From: an uncultured Rivibacter sp.
GTDB taxonomy: Bacteria > Pseudomonadota > Gammaproteobacteria > Burkholderiales > Burkholderiaceae
Direction: 5' to 3'
Length of the DNA: 64,000 nucleotides
Assembly (NCBI GenBank): GCA_946480925.1
Contig: CAMLLU010000011.1
Location: 47,991-111,990, forward strand
Position 1 is the stretch's first letter. Each line of letters opens with the position of its first letter. Under the pieces are notes generated by a model. It saw only the letters and a program-made list of their open reading frames with translations. It ran no database searches and had not been told where the DNA came from. The translations under genes and the position numbers were made by a program. Of the stretch, positions 27,090 through 36,956 are shown piece after piece.

Positions 27090-28112
27090 GTGTCTGAAAT
27101 TATTCAATCAAATCAACATGTTAGTCCGTGGCGTTTATCTGTGGCGCCGATGATGGACTGGACCGATCGCCATTGCCGTTATTTCCACCGGCTGCTGACC
27201 CGTCACACCCGCCTGTACACCGAGATGGTGACGACCGGCGCTCTGCTGCATGGTGACCAGCGTCGCCACCTCGACTTCCATGAAGAAGAACACCCCGTGG
27301 CGCTGCAGCTGGGTGGCAGCGAGCCGGCAGATCTGGCGGCGTGCGCCAAGCTGGCCGAGCAGTGGGGTTACGACGAGATCAACCTCAATTGCGGCTGCCC
27401 GAGCGAGCGCGTGCAGCGCGGTGCATTCGGCGCCTGCCTCATGGCCGAAGCCCCGCTGGTGGCCGACTGCGTGAAGGCCATGCGCGATGCGGTGCGCGGC
27501 GACCTGCCGGTGACCGTGAAGCACCGCATCGGCATCGACAAGCAGGAAAGCTACGAGTTCGTGCGCGACTTCGTGGGCACGGTGGCCGATGCGGGTTGCG
27601 AGGTGTTCGTCGTGCATGCGCGCAATGCCTGGCTCAAGGGACTCTCGCCGAAAGAGAACCGCGAGATCCCGCCGCTGCGCTACGAGTTCGTCCATCACTT
27701 GAAGCAGGACTTTCCACACCTGACCATCGTGCTCAACGGCGGCGTGAAAACCGACGACGAGATCGCGCAGCACCTGCAGCAGGTGGACGGCGTGATGGTC
27801 GGGCGCCATGCGTATCACGAGCCCTGGGCAATGGCTGCCTGGGACGAGCGCTTTTTCGGCGTGGCCCAAGGGCCGGCTCAGTCGCGTGACCAGGTTGAAG
27901 CTGCATGGCTGCATTACCTCGACGGCCTGCATGCCGCCGGCACCAGCTGGCACCAGGCCATGCGCCACGCCATCGGCCTGTGGAACGGCGTGCCGGGCGC
28001 GCGCCGCTGGCGCCAGATCTGGAGTGATCACCGATTCAAGGAGGAAGCCCCGCGAGCCGTGGCCGAGCAAGCGCGCGTCTTCGTACAGCAGCACAGCGCC
28101 GAGCCGGCCTGA
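27090..28112 (+). CDS. dusA: tRNA-dihydrouridine(20/20a) synthase DusA with an element-supplied N-terminus
   Basis: FMN-dependent reductase that makes dihydrouridine in the tRNA D-loop. From a GTG at 27090 (AGG 7 nt upstream) it is 340 residues, normal for DusA. The first 12 residues (MSEIIQSNQHVS) come from the element; then PWRLSVAPMMDWTDRHCRYF starts the conserved protein. Family motifs follow: NLNCGCPSERVQRGAFGACL with the catalytic Cys, VTVKHRIGID and LNGGVKTDDE. The frame is open further upstream to 27039. The chromosome thus keeps a working gene although its original 5' end is left at attL. Its promoter must now come from the element. Confidence 0.9.
   Translation: MSEIIQSNQHVSPWRLSVAPMMDWTDRHCRYFHRLLTRHTRLYTEMVTTGALLHGDQRRHLDFHEEEHPVALQLGGSEPADLAACAKLAEQWGYDEINLNCGCPSERVQRGAFGACLMAEAPLVADCVKAMRDAVRGDLPVTVKHRIGIDKQESYEFVRDFVGTVADAGCEVFVVHARNAWLKGLSPKENREIPPLRYEFVHHLKQDFPHLTIVLNGGVKTDDEIAQHLQQVDGVMVGRHAYHEPWAMAAWDERFFGVAQGPAQSRDQVEAAWLHYLDGLHAAGTSWHQAMRHAIGLWNGVPGARRWRQIWSDHRFKEEAPRAVAEQARVFVQQHSAEPA
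27144..27157 (+). other. attR core within dusA
   Basis: The second copy of GCGCCGATGATGGA (identical to 17789-17802), in the codons for APMMD of DusA. Identity stops on both sides: left of it is element DNA that still codes for PWRLSV with different codons (CCGTGGCGTTTATCTGTG against CCCTGGCGGCTGTCCGTC), right of it is the original dusA. Confidence 0.85.
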
Positions 28113-28257
28113 ACGCGGGCTGGGTCGCGTTCTTCCCGCAACGCCGTTACTTCTGCTTGCCAGCCTCTTCTGGCGTTTCGGAGGCGGCGAGCTACTGTCT
28201 CGATGCAACCGCAGTTCAAGGTTGTGGGAGCGGGCGCCAGAAGGGCAGAGGAGACGC

Positions 28258-29001
28258 ATGTACGCACAACTCAAGCGTGCGCTGAAGCGCATGGCCGGGA
28301 TTGAACAAAACGTGCTGGCCGGGCTGAGCGAGGCCGATCGCGAGCTGGTCTCGCGTGTGCGCGCCAGGCACCTCACTTATTTGTCCGACGGCAAGCTGAG
28401 GTCGCTCATCGAGACCTGCCACCGCATAGAAGCCGCCGGTACGCCGGGCCTGTTCATCGAGGCAGGCTGTGCCTTGGGCGGCTCGGCCATCGTGATCGCC
28501 ACGTTGAAGAAGCCGGAGCGCGACTTCCGGGTCTACGACGTGTTCGGCATGATTCCACCGCCCACGGCAGAAGACCCGCCCGAGGTGCACGAGCGCTACC
28601 GCATCATCTTGGAAGGCAAGTCGCAAGGGCTGGGCGGCAACCGCTACTACGGCTACGAGGCCGATCTCTTCGAGATCGTGCAATCGAACCTGCAGTCCTT
28701 CGGTGTCGACTGCCAGCGGCAGCATGTGTCGCTCATCAAGGGGCTCGTGCAGGACACGATGGTGGTTGACGGCCCGGTGGCCTTTGCGCACATCGACGTC
28801 GACTGGTACGAGCCGGTGAAGACGTGCCTCGAGCGCATCGTGCCGCACCTGTCACCCGGCGGCGCACTGATCCTGGACGACTATCTCGATTGGGGTGGCT
28901 GCAAGAAGGCGGTCGACGAGTACTTCGGCCCAGCGATCAGTCGTGAATTCGAACACGACCATTCGGCCGGTTCGATGAAGATCACGCGGGTGTTGCACTG
29001 A
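28258..29001 (+). CDS. SAM-dependent methyltransferase, TylF/macrocin O-methyltransferase type
   Basis: The 247-residue protein has a class I methyltransferase fold: glycine-rich motif FIEAGCALGGSAIVIA, the acidic segment YDVFGMIPPP typical of TylF-type enzymes, and the metal/active-site strand AHIDVDWYEPV followed by GGALILDDYLDWGG. Members methylate sugar hydroxyls, often in surface polysaccharide or natural products; the substrate here is not shown. I chose the ATG at 28258 because GAGGAG lies 5 nt before it. It is monocistronic in this window. Confidence 0.8.
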   Translation: MYAQLKRALKRMAGIEQNVLAGLSEADRELVSRVRARHLTYLSDGKLRSLIETCHRIEAAGTPGLFIEAGCALGGSAIVIATLKKPERDFRVYDVFGMIPPPTAEDPPEVHERYRIILEGKSQGLGGNRYYGYEADLFEIVQSNLQSFGVDCQRQHVSLIKGLVQDTMVVDGPVAFAHIDVDWYEPVKTCLERIVPHLSPGGALILDDYLDWGGCKKAVDEYFGPAISREFEHDHSAGSMKITRVLH

Positions 29002-29010
29002 AGGGCATGG

Positions 29011-29907
29011 TTACCACGGCTCGCGCGTCTTCAATGTGGCCGACAGTGTTTCGAGGAACGATCTCGCCGCCAGACCGGCCGGCTGGTTGCGCAGGAAGAA
29101 CACGTTGAGCGGGCAGGCCACCGCGGGCTGCAGCGGCAGTACCGACAGGCAGCCGCGGTCTGCCTGCCGCGCGGTGAGAAAGTCGATGAGCGCCCAGCCC
29201 AGGCCGCGTGCCACCAGTTCCTCGGCCAGTTGCGAGGTCTGCACGCGCACGGCCGCTTCGGGGAAGTGCGCTTGCGCGAGCAACTGCTCGGCGTTGATGG
29301 CGATGGGGTCGTCGCCCACCAGTGCCACGTAAGGGATCTGCTTGAGCACTTCGATCAGCGGCGTCTTGCCGCGGGTCACCAGCTCGGCCAGGTGGGGAGG
29401 GCCCATCACGTACAGCGGACCTTCGCCGTATTGCACCGACTCGATGCCGGGGTGCTGGGCCGCATAGAAGTCGAGCCCGACGTCGATGTCGCGTGCGAGC
29501 AGGGCATCGGTCATCTGCCGCTTGTGGATGGTGCGCACCTCACACCGCACTTCCGGGTAGGTGCGGCAATAGCTGGCCAGCACGTCGGGCAGCAGCTTGT
29601 GGCTGATGGCCGGGATGGCGCCGATGCGCAGCGAACCCGAGGCACCGTTCTTCAGGTTGCGTGCGGTGCGGCGCAGCGCTTCGAGTCGTTCGAAGAGGCC
29701 GGCGCTTTCTTCGAACAGCGCCAGGCCTTCGGCCGTGGGCACCAGCTTGCCGCTGGTGCGCTTGAACAGCGGGTAGCCCAGCTGCGACTCGGCATTGGCG
29801 ATCACGCGGCTCACTGCCGACTGGGTGAGATTGATGAGCCGTGCCGCACCGCTCATGCTGCCGGTCTCCATGACGGCCTGGAAGACCTCGATATGTCTCA
29901 AACGCAT
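29011..29907 (-). CDS. LysR-family transcriptional regulator
   Basis: The 298-residue regulator has an N-terminal winged helix (1-65; MRLRHIEVFQAVMETGSMSG, then LTQSAVSRVIANAESQLGYPLFKR with the recognition helix) and a C-terminal periplasmic-binding-like effector domain (about 92-295). It is divergent from the asparaginase gene with a gap of 135 nt, the usual arrangement for a LysR regulator and its target. Its effector is unknown; an amino acid is likely from the context. Confidence 0.88.
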   Translation of the reverse strand: MRLRHIEVFQAVMETGSMSGAARLINLTQSAVSRVIANAESQLGYPLFKRTSGKLVPTAEGLALFEESAGLFERLEALRRTARNLKNGASGSLRIGAIPAISHKLLPDVLASYCRTYPEVRCEVRTIHKRQMTDALLARDIDVGLDFYAAQHPGIESVQYGEGPLYVMGPPHLAELVTRGKTPLIEVLKQIPYVALVGDDPIAINAEQLLAQAHFPEAAVRVQTSQLAEELVARGLGWALIDFLTARQADRGCLSVLPLQPAVACPLNVFFLRNQPAGLAARSFLETLSATLKTREPW

Positions 29908-29994
29908 GGCTCGATGTGTCTCTCTTCAGCCTATGAGTTGCAGTCATGGTGCTGCTGCAAAGCTTCATTGTTCACTTTGAGCAGCGCCAACTAG

Positions 29995-31149
<1,155 letters not shown>

Positions 31150-31174
31150 GCCCGGCACGGAATCAGCAGAGAGT

Positions 31175-31211
31175 GGACGGCCGTTCCCAGTGGTGCCGGT
31201 CGTCCTTTTTT
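31175..31211 (+). terminator. Intrinsic terminator of the asparaginase gene
   Basis: GGACGGCCG (31175-31183) and CGGTCGTCC (31197-31205) form a 9-bp stem with one G-U pair and a 13-nt loop, directly followed by TTTTTT. Confidence 0.85.
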
Positions 31212-31385
31212 GAAGGTCGCGAGTGGCTGTCTCGCTGGCCGGCATCTGTGCCGAGCCTGCTCGTTCAGCTCGAAACTCTACGCACCGGTCATGTCTCAAC
31301 ACCAGGACCCCGCAGGCTTCTCGCGGAGGGGCCCGGTCCGCCGGCAGCTTCTCGCGGCCTCTCTTTTTGGGATGCCCCGGTTCCG

Positions 31386-32315
31386 CTAACGACGCTGCGG
31401 CCACGTCGCCAGCACCACACCCGCGAGCGCCAATGCGAACGCCACGGTGTGCCCGGCGCTGAAGCGCTCGCCGAGGAAGAGCACACCCACCGCGGCAGCG
31501 CTCACCGGCAGCATCACGGTGAACACACCGGCCGAAGCAGCCGGCACGTGCTTGAGGCCGGTCATCCACAGCCACACGGTCACCATGCTGGCGGCCAGTG
31601 AGTAGAACAGCAGCAGCCCCCAATGCGCGGGCGCCACGTTGCCGAAGTCGAACGACCATGCCGCCCACAGGCCGAGCGGCGTGACGAGTGCCAGCCCCCA
31701 CAGGTTGACCAGCGCGCTGATGCGCTTGGCCGACACGTTGCCGGTGAGCCGCTTGCCGATCACCACATAGCTCGCCTCGCACAACACGGCGCCGAACAGC
31801 AGCAGGTTGCCGAGCCAGGCGCTGGCGGTTTCCGGCGCTGCTGGCTGTGGCCCGGTCTTGGCCAGCGACAGCAGCGCAATGCCGCCCACCGCGCAGGCGA
31901 TGCCGGCGATCACGCGGCGGGTGAGCCGCTCGCCCAGGAACACGCGCGACATGATGGCCACTGCAGCAGGGATGGCGGCCATGATCACGCCCGCTGCCAC
32001 GGCCGAAGTGCGCGCCACGCCGAACAGCATGCAGATCGAGAACATGAAGTTGCCGAGGAAGCTCTCCCAGAAGAGCAGTTGCCGGTCGTGGCGCGACAGC
32101 GGCGCTTCGCCCGGGCCGCGCTTCAACCAACCCGCCATGGCCACCGCGGCGATGCCAAAGCGCAGCCACGCCAGCAGGAAGACCGGAAACACCACCACCA
32201 GCAGCTTCGACAGTCCGACGTAGCTGCCTACCAGGGCCATGCTGGCCGCGAGGCTGGCGTAGGCGAAGACATGAGGCGCGTCGCTTTGGCGAGAGGAGGT
32301 GGGAAGTGAGCTCAT
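31386..32315 (-). CDS. EamA/DMT-family exporter
   Basis: Inner-membrane transporter of 309 residues with about ten helices in two EamA repeats (first from LAASMALVGSYVGLSKLLVV, second from LLLFGAVLCEASYVVIGKRL). The end of the last helix is followed by PQRR, a positive cytoplasmic tail. The protein belongs to the group often annotated as amino acid or metabolite exporters; the substrate is not given by the sequence. It is transcribed towards the asparaginase terminator. Confidence 0.83.
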   Translation of the reverse strand: MSSLPTSSRQSDAPHVFAYASLAASMALVGSYVGLSKLLVVVFPVFLLAWLRFGIAAVAMAGWLKRGPGEAPLSRHDRQLLFWESFLGNFMFSICMLFGVARTSAVAAGVIMAAIPAAVAIMSRVFLGERLTRRVIAGIACAVGGIALLSLAKTGPQPAAPETASAWLGNLLLFGAVLCEASYVVIGKRLTGNVSAKRISALVNLWGLALVTPLGLWAAWSFDFGNVAPAHWGLLLFYSLAASMVTVWLWMTGLKHVPAASAGVFTVMLPVSAAAVGVLFLGERFSAGHTVAFALALAGVVLATWPQRR

Positions 32316-32613
32316 GCAAGAGACACGGCGAACGGCCGCGGTGCGAGGGCGCTTGTGGGCAAACGGAGCCCGCGATCATGCCAGCGCGAGGACAGGTGTG
32401 CTCAAGCGTGAACAGCGCGAGGGGAATGTCACCGGTGGTATCTGTGCCTCAGGTTGAGTGCAGAAATTGCATACCGATTTACCGGGGGCGCCCGGCCGAG
32501 ATTTGTCAGCGAGCGAGCGTGTGAACTGAAAAGAAAAACCCGACCGGGTGAACAACGGGAGGTGGCCCCTTGCGAGGCCCACCGCCTTCATTCATGGGGA
32601 AGGGGTTTCTTTC

Positions 32614-33291
32614 ATGTCGCGTCAGTCCTTGAGCTTCACGGTGTCTGCAGCTCGTACCGAAACGCAGTTGCGCGCGGCGTGCCGCGTGCGTGCCTTGTCT
32701 TACGGGCGGCACCTGCCCGGCATCGCCAGTGTGTGGGACGAGCCCGATCAGCTCGACCGCGACCCGCACACCGCCGTGTTCGTGGCCACCGACAAGGCCA
32801 CGGGCCAAGCGGTGGGCACCGTGCGCCTGGCCACCAACGCCTGCCAGCCGACGCAGATCGAGCGCAGCGCGGCAGTGCCGCCATCCATCGCCGGCGGGTT
32901 GATGGCCGAGGTGACGCGCCTGGCCGTGCTGTCGGGCAGCACCGACCCGGCCGTCAAGCTGGGCCTCATGAAGGCGGCCTACCTGCACTGCCTGGCGCAC
33001 CAGGTGCGCTGGATGGTGATCGGCGCGCGCAGCGAAGCGCTGGTGCGCCAGTACCGCCGGCTCGGCTTCACCGACCTCAACGGCGAGGCGGTGGAGGTGC
33101 CGCTGGCCCATGCGGGCGGCCTGCCGCACCGCGTGCTGGTGTTCGACGTGGTGTCGGCCGAGCGCAACTGGCTGGCCTCGGTGCACCCGTTCTATCAGTT
33201 CATGGTGGGCTGCTACCACCCGGACATCCGCATCTTCCCGATGCCGCAGGACGCCGCCGAGGCGCAACTCGCTGAGCCGATGGCTGCGTAG
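32614..33291 (+). CDS. N-acyl amino acid synthase (FeeM-like) / GNAT-fold acyltransferase
   Basis: The 225-residue protein resembles the FeeM and autoinducer-synthase-like branch of acyltransferases: CRVRALSYGRHLPG at the start (VR-RA segment), DEPDQLDRDPHTAVFVA with the acidic cluster, and AVGTVRLATNA, the beta-strand just before the acyl donor site. These enzymes link long acyl chains from acyl-ACP to amino acids, or act with exosortase systems. I chose the ATG at 32614 (AAGGGG upstream); an open ATG at 32548 is less likely. It is convergent with a sensor kinase. Confidence 0.65.
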   Translation: MSRQSLSFTVSAARTETQLRAACRVRALSYGRHLPGIASVWDEPDQLDRDPHTAVFVATDKATGQAVGTVRLATNACQPTQIERSAAVPPSIAGGLMAEVTRLAVLSGSTDPAVKLGLMKAAYLHCLAHQVRWMVIGARSEALVRQYRRLGFTDLNGEAVEVPLAHAGGLPHRVLVFDVVSAERNWLASVHPFYQFMVGCYHPDIRIFPMPQDAAEAQLAEPMAA

Positions 33292-33312
33292 CGGCGGGCA
33301 CCGGCGGATACC

Positions 33313-35148
33313 TCAGACCACGGGGTCTGTGGGCTGCGGGGCAGGGTGCAGGCACACGGCCAGCGCCACCATCAGCTCCTGCTCGGTGAAGGGCTTGCCG
33401 AGAAAGTAGTCCATGCCGGCGCGGCGGCATTGCACCCGGTCGTCGGCAGCGGTGTTGGCCGTGAGCGCGATCACCGGCAGACGCGACCAGCCATGTTCGA
33501 CTTCCGCGGCCCGGATGCGCCGGGTGGCCTCCAGGCCGTCCATCTCGGGCATCTGGCAATCCATCAGCACGACGCCGGGTCGGCTCGCCTCGTCGGTGGC
33601 CAGCCGCACGGCTTCGTTACCGTTTGCCGCGCGCAGCACCTGGCAGCCGTTGCGGCTCAACATGGCCTCGACGACCAGCGCGTTCACCTCGTTGTCTTCG
33701 GCCAGCAGCACGCGGCCGCCGGATTGCGTGAGATTGCCGATGACGCCGGCACCTTCGTCCGTCAACGGGTCCCGCGGTGCCGTCACCGTGCCCAGCGGCA
33801 GCACCAGCTCGAACAGCGAACCCTTGCCCGGCTCGCTGCTCACGCGGATGTCGCCCCCCATGGCATGCGCCATTTCCTGCGCGATGTTGAGCCCCAGCCC
33901 CGCGCCGGCCGCGCGCCTGGCGTGCGGCGCGCTGGCTTGCCAGAAAGCGTCGAACACTTTCGGCAGGTCCTGGGGCGAGATGCCCTGGCCGGTGTCCTGC
34001 ACGGCGAAGACGAACTCGCCCGCGGCGGTGCGGTGGGCCCGCAGGTTCACGCTGCCCGCGTCGGTGAACTTGAGCGCATTGCCCAGCAGGTTGTGCAGCA
34101 CCTGGCGCAGCCGGGTGGGGTCGGTGCGGACCCAGCACGGCCGCGGCAGGTCGATGCCGGCACTGAAGGCGAGGCCCTTTTCACCGGCACGCACGAAATA
34201 GATGTCCACCAGCTCGTCGAGCTCGGCCTGCAGGTCGACGTTGGTGATGCTGAGCTCCACGCGGCCGGCCTCGATGCGCGACATGTCGAGCAGGTCGTTG
34301 ATGAGCTGCAGCAGGTGCTCGCCCGAGCGCTCGATCAGGCCCAGCCGGTGGCGCAGCACGGGCTCCGCATGTTCGGCCCGCAGCACCCGCGTGAGCCCGA
34401 GGATGCCGTGCAGCGGTGTGCGCAGCTCATGGCTCATGGTGGCGAGGAACTGCGTCTTCACCGCGCTTTGCCGCTGCGCGTGGGCCAGGGCCTGGGCGCG
34501 CTCTTCGGAGATGCGGTCGGTGAGGAAGCGCAGCGCAAACACCTCGGCCAGGCGCTTTTCGCCGCGCCGTGCGGTGATGAGCATGAGCCCGAGCAGCAGC
34601 ACCAGTCCGACGCCCGCGAATGCGCCGAACCGGTCGCCGCGGGCCAGCAGGGCCAGGGCGGTGGGCGCGATCATCGGCACCACATAGGCCGCTGTGGCCG
34701 CCAGCCGCACCTGCAGGCCGAAGGTGGCCACCGAGGCCACGCAGCACAGGCTGGCCGCCACCTCGGCCACCAGGTCGCTCGGCCCGTGCATGAGCCAGGC
34801 ACCACCCAGGCCCCACACCGCGCCGTCCACCACCAGCAGGGCGTGAGTCCAGCGGTGCCAGCCCGGCGTGCCGGGGCGCCCGCGCAGGCGATGGAGCTGG
34901 CCTTGCGCGATGCGCGGCAGCGCGATGCCGAGTTTCAGTGCGACCCACACCAGCAGTTCGCCGGTCGGTACGCGGCCTTGCAGATGGGCCGCCAGCACCA
35001 GCGCAAACACGGTGGCGATGAGGGTGCCGGCCGTCATGTGCGCGAACACCATGCGCAGCTGTTCGGCGGCCACCAGTGGGGCGATGTCGGCGTCGGGTGC
35101 GGTGCCCGTCGCGTGATCGCTGGCGGGTTGTGGCAGGGGCTGCACCAT
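33313..35148 (-). CDS. Hybrid sensor histidine kinase with receiver domain
   Basis: The 611-residue protein has six N-terminal membrane segments (about 35-195), with little periplasmic sensor mass, followed by a HisKA domain (MSHELRTPLHGILGL, His240), an HATPase_c domain (NALKFTDAG, DTGQGISPQDL, GAGLGLNIAQ) and a C-terminal receiver domain with the acceptor Asp in LMDCQMPEMDG and the Lys in GKPF. There is no output domain, so phosphotransfer to another protein is expected. The start is uncertain: the ATG at 35148 has no strong ribosome site and the frame is open to 35271. No cognate response regulator gene is nearby. Confidence 0.85.
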   Translation of the reverse strand: MVQPLPQPASDHATGTAPDADIAPLVAAEQLRMVFAHMTAGTLIATVFALVLAAHLQGRVPTGELLVWVALKLGIALPRIAQGQLHRLRGRPGTPGWHRWTHALLVVDGAVWGLGGAWLMHGPSDLVAEVAASLCCVASVATFGLQVRLAATAAYVVPMIAPTALALLARGDRFGAFAGVGLVLLLGLMLITARRGEKRLAEVFALRFLTDRISEERAQALAHAQRQSAVKTQFLATMSHELRTPLHGILGLTRVLRAEHAEPVLRHRLGLIERSGEHLLQLINDLLDMSRIEAGRVELSITNVDLQAELDELVDIYFVRAGEKGLAFSAGIDLPRPCWVRTDPTRLRQVLHNLLGNALKFTDAGSVNLRAHRTAAGEFVFAVQDTGQGISPQDLPKVFDAFWQASAPHARRAAGAGLGLNIAQEMAHAMGGDIRVSSEPGKGSLFELVLPLGTVTAPRDPLTDEGAGVIGNLTQSGGRVLLAEDNEVNALVVEAMLSRNGCQVLRAANGNEAVRLATDEASRPGVVLMDCQMPEMDGLEATRRIRAAEVEHGWSRLPVIALTANTAADDRVQCRRAGMDYFLGKPFTEQELMVALAVCLHPAPQPTDPVV

Positions 35149-35345
35149 GCGCTTCGCAGTCGAAAAGACTGGAGTCTTGCGGGTGCGGGCACGATAGCGC
35201 TTTGGCTCTGCGCTGGATATCCCCTGCTGACGCCGCGTGTGCCGGGGCGTGGCGCCGCTGGCACACGGCACTCATCAAACTGACACTCGCCGGACCGGCA
35301 TGTGCCAACCCGGCACGCAACGACGCGGCGCTCGACAAGCCGGCA

Positions 35346-36845
35346 TCAAGCCGGGTTGATGCGCAGCCAGGTGGTCTTGAGCTCGGTGTACTTGTCGAAG
35401 GCGTGCAGCGACTTGTCGCGCCCGTTGCCCGACTGCTTGTAGCCGCCGAAGGGCACGGTGATGTCGTCTTCGTCGTACTGGTTCACGTGCACGGTGCCGG
35501 CGCGCAGCGCACGCGCCACGCGGTGGGCACGATCCACGTGGGTGGTCCACACGCTGGCCTGCAGGCCATAGGTGGAGTCGTTGGCCATGGCGATGGCCTC
35601 GGCCTCGGTCTTGAAGGGAATGACCGACAGCACCGGGCCGAAGATTTCTTCTCGGGCGATCCGCATGTCGTTGCGCACGCCGGTGAAGACCGTGGGCTCG
35701 ACGTAGTAGCCGCCGGTCTCGGTGCGCGCCTGGCGCCCGCCCACCAGTGCCTGTGCGCCTTCCCCGCGGCCGGCGTCGATGTAGCCCAGCACCGTGCGCA
35801 GCTGGGTCTCGTCGACCAGCGCGCCCATGGGGCTCCTGGCGTCGAGCGGGTCGCCGGGCTGGTAATGCGTGGCCTCGGCCGAGACGCGCTTCGCGAAGTC
35901 GCCGGCAATGCTTTCATGCACGAACAGGCGCGACGGCGCGTTGCAGCTCTCGCCCTGGTTGTAGAAGATCGAGCCGGCCAGGGCCTTGGCGCAGCGGTCG
36001 AGGTCGTCGAAGTCGGGGAACACGACGAAGGCCGACTTGCCGCCTAGCTCGTTGTAGACCCGCTTCAGGTTGCTGCGGCCGGCGTATTCGAGCATCTTGC
36101 GGCCGGTGCGCGTGGAGCCGGTGAAGCCCACCGCATCCACGTCCATGTGCAGCGCGAGCGCTTCGCCCGCTTCGTGGCCGTAGCCCGGCACCACGTTGAA
36201 GACGCCCGGCGGCAGGCCGGCGGCCAATGCGAGTTCGGCCAGGCGCAGCGCGGTGAGCGGCGATTTCTCGCTGGGCTTGAGCACCACGCTGTTGCCTGCG
36301 GCCAGCGCGGGGCCCAGCTTCCAGGCGGCCATCAGCATGGGGTAGTTCCACGGCACGATGGCGCCGACCACGCCCATGGGCTCGCGGGTGATGAGCGCAA
36401 GCCCGGTGTGCGGCGTGGGTGCGATCTCGTCGTAGATCTTGTCCACCGCTTCGGCGTACCACGCGATGCAGCGCGCGGCGCCCGGCACGTCGGCGCCGAG
36501 GCTAGCGCCGATGGGCTTGCCCATGTCCAGCGTTTCGAGCAGGGCCAGCTCTTCCCGGGCGGCGAGGATCTTCTCGGCAAAGGCGAGCAGGGTGCGCTTG
36601 CGCGCGGACGGCGACTTGCGCGCCCAGCGCCCGTCTTCGAACGCGGCGCGCGCAGCGGCCACGGCTGCGTCGACGTCGGCCGCCTGGCCGCGTGCCACCT
36701 GCGTGAGCGTGCGGCCGTCGATGGGCGACTGGCAGGCAAAGGTGTCGCCGCTGGCCGAGGCACAGCGTTCACCGTTGATGAAGGCGCGGCCGTCGAAGGT
36801 GGCTTGTGCGGCACGGGCGTGCCAGTCGATGGTGGATGTGTTCAT
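35346..36845 (-). CDS. puuC: Gamma-glutamyl-gamma-aminobutyraldehyde dehydrogenase (PuuC-like)
   Basis: NAD(P)-dependent aldehyde dehydrogenase, third step of the gamma-glutamylated putrescine route. The 499 residues from the ATG at 36845 match the family. The catalytic Cys is in NQGESCNAPSRLFV, the general base Glu in ELGGKSAFVVF, and the nucleotide-binding segment is FTGSTRTGRKML. It is the last gene of the polyamine cluster on the minus strand, separated from the porin by a REP-like repeat at 36883-36956, which may lower its expression or give it a separate promoter. Confidence 0.85.
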   Translation of the reverse strand: MNTSTIDWHARAAQATFDGRAFINGERCASASGDTFACQSPIDGRTLTQVARGQAADVDAAVAAARAAFEDGRWARKSPSARKRTLLAFAEKILAAREELALLETLDMGKPIGASLGADVPGAARCIAWYAEAVDKIYDEIAPTPHTGLALITREPMGVVGAIVPWNYPMLMAAWKLGPALAAGNSVVLKPSEKSPLTALRLAELALAAGLPPGVFNVVPGYGHEAGEALALHMDVDAVGFTGSTRTGRKMLEYAGRSNLKRVYNELGGKSAFVVFPDFDDLDRCAKALAGSIFYNQGESCNAPSRLFVHESIAGDFAKRVSAEATHYQPGDPLDARSPMGALVDETQLRTVLGYIDAGRGEGAQALVGGRQARTETGGYYVEPTVFTGVRNDMRIAREEIFGPVLSVIPFKTEAEAIAMANDSTYGLQASVWTTHVDRAHRVARALRAGTVHVNQYDEDDITVPFGGYKQSGNGRDKSLHAFDKYTELKTTWLRINPA

Positions 36846-36882
36846 GATCAACGTTCCAATGTGGGGACGGCCGCCAGGCGGC

Positions 36883-36956
36883 CGCCGCGGAACCGGCTTC
36901 GCCGGGCCGCTGGCGGCGCCCCCTTGAGGGGGAGCGCCGAAGGCGCTACGGGGGGG
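36883..36956. repeat. Second copy of the three-hairpin REP-like element, after the DUF3138 porin
   Basis: This copy matches 195-270 over its whole length with few changes and one extra G, and it forms the same three stems (CCGGCTTCGCCGG, CCCCCTTGAGGGGG, AGCGCCGAAGGCGCT). Like the first copy, it touches the stop codon of an outer-membrane porin gene on the minus strand. A further stem GGCCGCCAGGCGGCC lies just to the left. Confidence 0.65.

Larger units (their letters stand above)
17789..27157. mobile_element. dusA-integrated phage-satellite-like element (9.36 kb)
   Basis: Bounded by the 14-bp core GCGCCGATGATGGA at both ends. All recognisable genes lie on the minus strand, in the order integrase, two unknown proteins, a terminator, excisionase-like HTH, small protein, ATPase, iteron-like repeats, small protein, HK97-type capsid, tape measure, two unknown proteins. 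Integration at the dusA 5' end by this class of tyrosine recombinase is an established pattern in proteobacteria. Terminase, portal, prohead protease, tail tube, baseplate, lysis and repressor genes are not seen. A phage satellite that borrows packaging from a helper, or a prophage reduced by deletion, both fit. Confidence 0.85.

Noticed and set aside
33346..35283. 645-codon open frame antisense to the hybrid kinase
   Set aside because: Low-complexity translation with no ribosome site; the kinase on the other strand has every expected domain motif.
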